NCBI RefSeq assembly: GCF_029962835.1
Contig: NC_080582.1
Location: 15,632,032-15,696,031, forward strand
Length of the DNA: 64,000 nucleotides
From: Magnolia sinica
Taxonomy: Eukaryota; Streptophyta; Magnoliopsida; Magnoliales; Magnoliaceae
Direction of reading: 5' to 3'
Below are positions 58,648-64,000 of this stretch, piece by piece. The notes under the pieces were generated by a model. It searched no databases. It had not been told where the DNA came from and worked only from the letters and a program-made list of their open reading frames with translations. Every line of letters begins with the position of its first letter. The first letter of the stretch is position 1. The position numbers and the translations under genes were made by a program.

Positions 58648-60019
58648 TGCCTATGCTAGAGCTCTCCTGCAAAATCCGAATTCCTAGTCTCGTGAGCAAG
58701 GGTGGCAATGGGCCGGGCAACGCAGCCCCACCCATCACCAACCTAGTACATGCCGATCTAATCCTTGATTAGTCCACCCATGCATATTGAATGCAGACCA
58801 TTGATTTGTCGGGAGCGGATTAAGTGAGACCCATATCCACAAAGGTAAGTGGGGCCCCTGATTGTGGGGATCACAGTGATGTATGTGCCTTAAATCCACA
58901 CCATCTAACCATTTTGAAAGATCATTTTAGGTATGATCCCAAAAATGAGGCCAACTCAAATCTTAGGTGGACCACATTACAGGAAACAGTCGTGATTAAA
59001 TCTTCACCATTAAAAACTTCATGGATTCCAGGGGACTGTTTATTTTCCATCCAACATGTTGATGAGGTCAAAAAAACCTAGATGAAGAGGCCACACAAAT
59101 ATCATCTTGATCCAAATCTTTTGTGGCCCACAAGAAGTTTTTAATGGTCAATCACCACTGTTTCCTGTGCTATGGTCCATCTGAGATTTAGGACTGCTTC
59201 ATTTTTTGGACGATGCCCTAAAATGAGATTTCAATACGGATGGACGGTGTAGATGTAGTCACGTGCATCACCTAATTCGCTCCTTGAATTGAGTACGGAT
59301 ATAGGTGTAGAATGCATGGACCTCGCTTCTCAGGCGAACCACAGTACAGGAAATGATGGTTATTTAATGTCCACCGTTAAGAACTTCCTGGGGGCCACAT
59401 GAGTTTCGGATTATGCTGATTTTTTTTTCTTTAATCTTAGTATTTATAACCTAATCAATATATTTGATGGCAAATAAATCTTAAAGTGGACCGTATGATT
59501 TTTTATTTTTTATTTTTATTTATTTTTTATTTATTTTTGGGTTAGCTTGTCATTACACTCCCATATGTCAGCACACACACTCCAAGTGGACCGTATGATG
59601 CTTTCAATGGTGGGTGTTCAATTACCACGATCTTGGTGTGATGTTGTCAACCTGCGATTGGTATCTACCTCGTGGCCTAAAATAATTATCTAAAATGGAT
59701 GCACGGTATAGATAAAACACACATCATAGTGGGCCTCACAAAGAACCCTATTGGCAAGGTCCGTAGACAATCGGGTCCCCATGGGAGGTAGTGGATTAGG
59801 TGCAACCCGGTCTCATCGGACACGGTGCTGCCCTGACTGTGGGGCCTACCTTGACGTATGTGATGTATATCCATACCATCCACGTATTCGCATATCATTT
59901 TAGGGCATGGCCTAAAAATTAAGCATATCTAAATCTTAGATGGAATATATATGAAAATTACATGGGTTGGGCTGAGCTCATTAGCTTATACCTTCTTTTT
60001 TTTTTTTTTTTTTTTTGAT
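58648..60019. repeat. NLR3 upstream region and foldback MITEs
   Basis: 58648-58740 is NLR 5' flank. Foldback MITE copies follow at about 58840-59275 and 59300-59755, then a partial arm to 59945. A poly-T tract at 59998-60017 precedes the NLR4 3' flank. Confidence 0.55.
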
Positions 60020-60410
60020 ATAATAGAAAATTACATCTAAATTAGGGAACATATATGAAACCTGAAAAACCCAACAAATTCATACAAAGTAGAATGGCCA
60101 CAGAACAAAAATCATCTAACACCTCTATCAAGAAAATAAAAGGAAAAAAATTAAGTCCTGCTTACTGCTGCAAGCATGATTTGCAAAACAAATCCGGTAC
60201 TTGTTTACCTTTCCCAAACTCATGCTAAAGAGCAACACATCCAATTTGTTCCTGAAATTCATAATTCAAAGCCACTAAGACTAAGTCACCTAAGTCCAAT
60301 GGAACACCCTCCTCTTTCTACCACAGCATAGCACAAATAAAAGAGAATTACAATAGTTCAGGAAGAAAATAATAAAATAGTAAACAGATTGTAGTTGAAG
60401 CAGATAAGAA
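60020..60410. repeat. NLR4 3' flank, duplicate of 47007-47402
   Basis: Nearly the same as the 3' flank of NLR2 (ATAGAAAATTACATCTAAAT, AACAAATCCGGTACTTGTTT). It would hold the 3' UTR of the minus-strand gene. Confidence 0.7.
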
Positions 60411-63212
60411 TCACTTGGTTGACGGACGCCATTCTTTGAAACGGATGTTGTGTGGCTTGACGCTGCCTTCCCATTTGAAGTTTTCCCACCATTTCAGCTC
60501 ACCTTCAATCTTGACTTCTGCTGCAGAAGCATTTGTGTTATGGAGAGGAAGCTTCTCCAGCATCGGGCATCCTCGAATCTTCAACTTCTTCAACATTGGC
60601 AAGTGCCCACCACAAATGCTTTTCAGTTTGCGTAGCTCCCAAAGACATAAATCAACTAGCTGTGGAAATGAATTTTGCCCTGCCACGCTGTCTTCTTCAA
60701 AGACCTTCTCCAGTCTACAACAGAATTTTATTTCAAGTAATTTGAGATTCTGTAACTGAATGCTCGAAGAGAAGAAGTTGATGAGCTTCGGGCAACATTC
60801 CAAATATATATTCTTTAGGCATGCGAAGCTCCCTCTTCCCAACTGCCATCGGCACACTGTTCTTAATTTGGCAAGATCAGACACCCTTAGATTTTCTAAA
60901 TGGACCGCCACATCTGCCCTTCTTCCGACAATTAGATACTCCAATTGATGGCATTTCTCAATCCAGCATTCTTTAAGGTTGTCCATCTCCATGCCAAGAT
61001 CGGACAGTGCCTTGACAAACACATTGCCACGCAAATGAAAGAATTCTGTCACTGAGAGAACCCCTCTAACACCGTCTAGGGAATTGTTACCACCGCAAAC
61101 CTCCAGTCGTCTTTTATAATTCAAATACTGCTCAAATCTAGTATAAATACGCTGGTAGAAAAATCGGTTTCTTTTAAAATGAGCATATCTATCCTTGAGC
61201 CCTCCTTCGCAGGGACAGACCAAGAAATGGAATTTTAGAAAGTATGATTTCCACAGTTTTGAGCTTTGGTCCAAAGACTCAAAAACACTCGCATCACCGA
61301 CTGATATGTGACGTCTGCTGCTGTCTTGGAGCTGTTCATGCAGCGAATTCAAGCCACATCGATCCCACTTCAAAATCTCTGGAAGCCGATCTATCTTTCT
61401 CCAGTCCACCGTTTTGAGATGTTCCATTCCCAACAGGTCCAGGCACCGCATGGTTGTCAAATTGAAAATTTCGTGTGGGACCTCTTCCAATTTCGTGCCT
61501 GAAAGATCAAGTTCCTCAAGTTTTGAAAGTTTAACTGGGCTGACCAGTCTCACTAGAGAGCGACAACCCTTGAGTGAGAGCTGGCTGAGGTTGCAGGCAC
61601 CTGAGATGTTGAGACGCCGGAGACTTTGCATGTTGTGGAAGGATACCTCCACCATCTTCGTCAAGGGAGTTTGATGGAGATCGAGGATCTCGAGCTTCTG
61701 CATATCCTTTAGGAATGCAGGAAGAGACTCTAGCTTGCAGCAGCTTCGAAGCTTCAACAACCGTAATTCACACAGGCAGGACATGGACGAGGGCAGGGAA
61801 GTGATGCTTGTGAAAGAAATGTCGAGGACTCGGAGTTTGGTCATGTTCTGGAAAAAAACATCTGGGATTTCTTGCAAGCGATCATTGTTTTTGAGCAACA
61901 ATGTTGAGAGAAGAGGGCAATTTGGAGAGAGGAATGGGAGTGTTTCTACCTGATTATTGGATAATGAGATCCATTGGCATGATTCTTCCCTATCTAAGTT
62001 GTACTTCACTAGGAACGTCTGAGAACCAATCACTTCCATTACCTGAGAATTCATATCCACATGATATTGTCCTCCTGAAGATCCCTCCATTGTAAATTGC
62101 TCTCGTAGCCAATCCATAAATTCCCCTTCCATAGATTGAATCTTGGATAGGTCTACTGGAAAATATTGTTCCGCCCACCTATTTAGATATGAGGTTAGGT
62201 AATTTGGGTTTGATGACACCAAAGACAATAACACCATGCATCTCTCTACAAGCTCTTTGAGCAGTAAATTCCCCAATCTCTTGAAAGCTGCTTCTTTATT
62301 CTCCTCATTGAAAAATCCATCTAAAAAGCCCTCCGACCTCCAATACTCTTCTATCAAGGAATCTCCATCGATGGAGCATCGGTTTTGACAGAGCAAGGAG
62401 ACGTAAGAGAAGCATTTGAAGACCATGTCTCCGGTTATTGAGAAACGAATGCTGGCAGCAACATCGGCTGCCTCTTCCTGTAAAAAATCCCAGGCGTCTT
62501 CTTTAGACCACTCCCCCACCCTGATGTTTACTTGGGCTTTCATTTCCTCACAAACTTCTTGGGATCGAGTCGTGATCACGACTTTACTGCCGCTGGTGAT
62601 AGCAGAGGCCATGACTGGAACTCCCATCTCTTTCAAGTTGATGCTTTCCCAAACATCTTCTAAGACAAGGAGGAACCTTTGGTTGCTTAGCTTAGCCGAG
62701 ATTTGTTTAGCAGCAGCGTAGAAGTGCATGGACTTTGGGATATCCAATGCCTCCTTGATTCCCATCTGTACCTCCATTAAACGATTCCTTCTCCCCTCTT
62801 CAATCAACCCCGTTAAAAGCTGTATCTGCAACTCATATGAATGTTTCAATTCTTCTCTGATTCTCGCCTGCATCTTCTCAGCAAGACCCTCGACTCCCGG
62901 AGCTCTTACTCGTATGATCACATCAAACAGACGGCTAGATTCTCTGGATTCATCCATCACCGCTGCAACCACCTGTCTCATGATCCGTGACTTCCCCACA
63001 CCCTGCCATCCCCAAACTGAGAACACTGAAATATTGTCATCTCTCAAGCAATCCCATATCCGTTGCCTCATGCGTCGTGACCAAGCACTCACAACCTCTC
63101 CTCCTTGTCTGAGCCGTAGATCATCACCATCCCTGGAAGCTGCCGTCTCCTCCGCACGATCACTTCCTGCAAAATCGAATTCCTTGTTTGGTAAGGGTGG
63201 AAATGAGAGCAT
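60411..63212 (-). CDS. NLR4: RPS2-like NB-LRR protein lacking GLPL/ARC1, the only intact copy (933 aa)
   Basis: Single open frame of 933 codons. Residues 68-75 are Walker A (GWQGVGKS), 95-105 RNBS-A (LFDVIIRVRAP), 179-189 kinase-2 (RFLLVLEDVWE, LED for LDD), 208-217 RNBS-B (GSKVVITTRS), 234-251 RNBS-C and 264-299 RNBS-D (CFSYVSLLC ... WRSEGFLDG). The 60-70 residues normally holding GLPL between RNBS-C and RNBS-D are absent. Residues 385-389 read VDMNS where VKMHD is expected. LRRs run from about 412 to 930, ending in the RPS2-like tail (LKKLKIRGCPMLEKLP ... WWENFKWEG). No coiled coil, TIR or RPW8 domain precedes the NB region. Start choice: ATG at 63212 gives MLSFPPLPNK; the ATGGCAGC start of NLR1/NLR3 is ACG here; Met48 is an alternative. 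NLRs detect pathogen effectors in the cytosol or at membranes. With key nucleotide-switch motifs altered, a sensor or decoy role is inferred, not shown. Confidence 0.85.
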   Translation of the reverse strand: MLSFPPLPNKEFDFAGSDRAEETAASRDGDDLRLRQGGEVVSAWSRRMRQRIWDCLRDDNISVFSVWGWQGVGKSRIMRQVVAAVMDESRESSRLFDVIIRVRAPGVEGLAEKMQARIREELKHSYELQIQLLTGLIEEGRRNRLMEVQMGIKEALDIPKSMHFYAAAKQISAKLSNQRFLLVLEDVWESINLKEMGVPVMASAITSGSKVVITTRSQEVCEEMKAQVNIRVGEWSKEDAWDFLQEEAADVAASIRFSITGDMVFKCFSYVSLLCQNRCSIDGDSLIEEYWRSEGFLDGFFNEENKEAAFKRLGNLLLKELVERCMVLLSLVSSNPNYLTSYLNRWAEQYFPVDLSKIQSMEGEFMDWLREQFTMEGSSGGQYHVDMNSQVMEVIGSQTFLVKYNLDREESCQWISLSNNQVETLPFLSPNCPLLSTLLLKNNDRLQEIPDVFFQNMTKLRVLDISFTSITSLPSSMSCLCELRLLKLRSCCKLESLPAFLKDMQKLEILDLHQTPLTKMVEVSFHNMQSLRRLNISGACNLSQLSLKGCRSLVRLVSPVKLSKLEELDLSGTKLEEVPHEIFNLTTMRCLDLLGMEHLKTVDWRKIDRLPEILKWDRCGLNSLHEQLQDSSRRHISVGDASVFESLDQSSKLWKSYFLKFHFLVCPCEGGLKDRYAHFKRNRFFYQRIYTRFEQYLNYKRRLEVCGGNNSLDGVRGVLSVTEFFHLRGNVFVKALSDLGMEMDNLKECWIEKCHQLEYLIVGRRADVAVHLENLRVSDLAKLRTVCRWQLGRGSFACLKNIYLECCPKLINFFSSSIQLQNLKLLEIKFCCRLEKVFEEDSVAGQNSFPQLVDLCLWELRKLKSICGGHLPMLKKLKIRGCPMLEKLPLHNTNASAAEVKIEGELKWWENFKWEGSVKPHNIRFKEWRPSTK

Positions 63213-64000
63213 GGGCCAGGCACGTTCTGCGCCCTATAAATTTTAAAGCCGGCTTGGGCTCAAGTCATTTTACACCGATCCAGCACTTTGGGTTTTCTTC
63301 TCTCTAGCAAAGCAACAAAATTTATTGAAATGTGTGAAAATTACGTGGGCCCACAACGATGTATTTCTTACATCCACACTGTTCATCCATTTTTTCGGAT
63401 CATTATGAAAAACAGGGCAATCTCCACTGCGAGGTTAAATGGGAAGTAAGCCTACGGTTGGTGCTAGAAATGTTTCAACGGTGGTATGGTCCACTTGAGC
63501 TTTGGATGTACCTCATGTTTTGGCCCATGCTATGATATTATCTACAAATATTGATGAACAGTGTGGATTTAACACAAAAAAATCATAGTGGGGCTTGGAA
63601 AAGTTTCACACTTAAAACTTGTGTTGTGTAGCACGCAATCTATCCAAGGAGAGAGATCCTGCTCAATTTTGGTCTGTCCTAAAATGATCTCAAATAAGGG
63701 ATGGACGGGGTGGATTTCTCATGAACATCAAGGTGGGCCCCACCTAGAGTAACGAGAAATGATGTGGAGAGTGCGGATTGTCTGTGTTGAAGACAGTAAA
63801 ATTCAGTGCGGCCGCTTCTGATTGATCCACGTCATCGCCGGTGACTCCACCTAACAACACGCTAGCTGGATTTCTCTCTACCCATAGATTGCGTGATACA
63901 CGAGGTGACTTTTAACGTCCACAATGATTTATGTTTTAGATCCAAACAGATTATTAGTTTTTACAGATCATTCTAAAAGAATGAGCCATAAAACAAGGCA
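63213..64000. repeat. NLR4 upstream flank with MITE pieces, cut by window end
   Basis: 63213-63640 matches the upstream regions of NLR2 and of the 39.4-kb relic. 63680-64000 matches 51660-51970. A CCTATAAATTTTAAAG stretch at 63231-63246 lies too close to the start to be an obvious TATA box. Partial foldback arms lie at 63345-63600. There is no other gene. Confidence 0.6.

Overview
The window looks like nuclear DNA of a plant, most likely a magnoliid. I infer this from four RPS2-like NB-LRR genes or gene remnants, very many foldback repeats carrying the GGTGGGGCCCACCATGATGTATGTG-type end, plant Tourist, hAT, CACTA, copia and L1 elements, and single exons of conserved plant proteins. The species cannot be fixed from sequence alone. 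There are no bacterial-type features: no operons, no CRISPR array and no ribosome binding sites.

Layout. 0-3 kb: decayed exon islands (an SRP54 G-domain exon, an unrecognised C-terminal exon and a MYND zinc-finger exon). 3-10 kb: Tourist and foldback MITEs, GA and TA microsatellites, a T-rich tandem repeat of about 150 bp period, and the end of a CACTA transposon with 14 hairpin-like GACGGTC units. 10-14 kb: a fossil Ty1/copia element. 14-20 kb: a MITE field. 20.4-24.6 kb: NLR1 (+), its downstream minisatellite and a relic NLR 5' end. 25-30 kb: MITEs and an L1 fragment. 30-45 kb: kanadaptin-like exon remnants around a 5'-truncated L1 (31.6-38.0 kb) that itself holds a hAT-type element and a solo LTR, then an NLR deletion relic (39.4 kb), an LTR-like copy (41 kb) and a small plausible gene (43.25 kb). 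45-64 kb: NLR2, NLR3 and NLR4, all on the minus strand, with duplicated flanks, MITEs and one solo LTR.

The biological core is the NLR cluster. Four near full-length copies share an unusual architecture: almost no N-terminal domain before the P-loop, no GLPL/ARC1 segment (about 65-70 residues shorter than RPS5-type proteins between RNBS-C and RNBS-D), a kinase-2 motif reading LED instead of LDD, and the MHD motif replaced by MNS. Only NLR4 (60411..63212, 933 aa) is open throughout; NLR1, NLR2 and NLR3 each carry two to three disabling lesions. Flanks divide them into two pairs. NLR1 and NLR3 share an ATGGCAGCTTC start and a downstream minisatellite, and lie in an inverted duplication that also includes a truncated NLR 5' end. 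NLR2 and NLR4 use an upstream start and share other flanks in direct orientation. Three further NLR scraps (24.5, 39.4 and 53.6 kb) show the cluster was once larger.

Intron-exon structures are inferred by eye. MITE borders are approximate unless a target-site duplication is stated.
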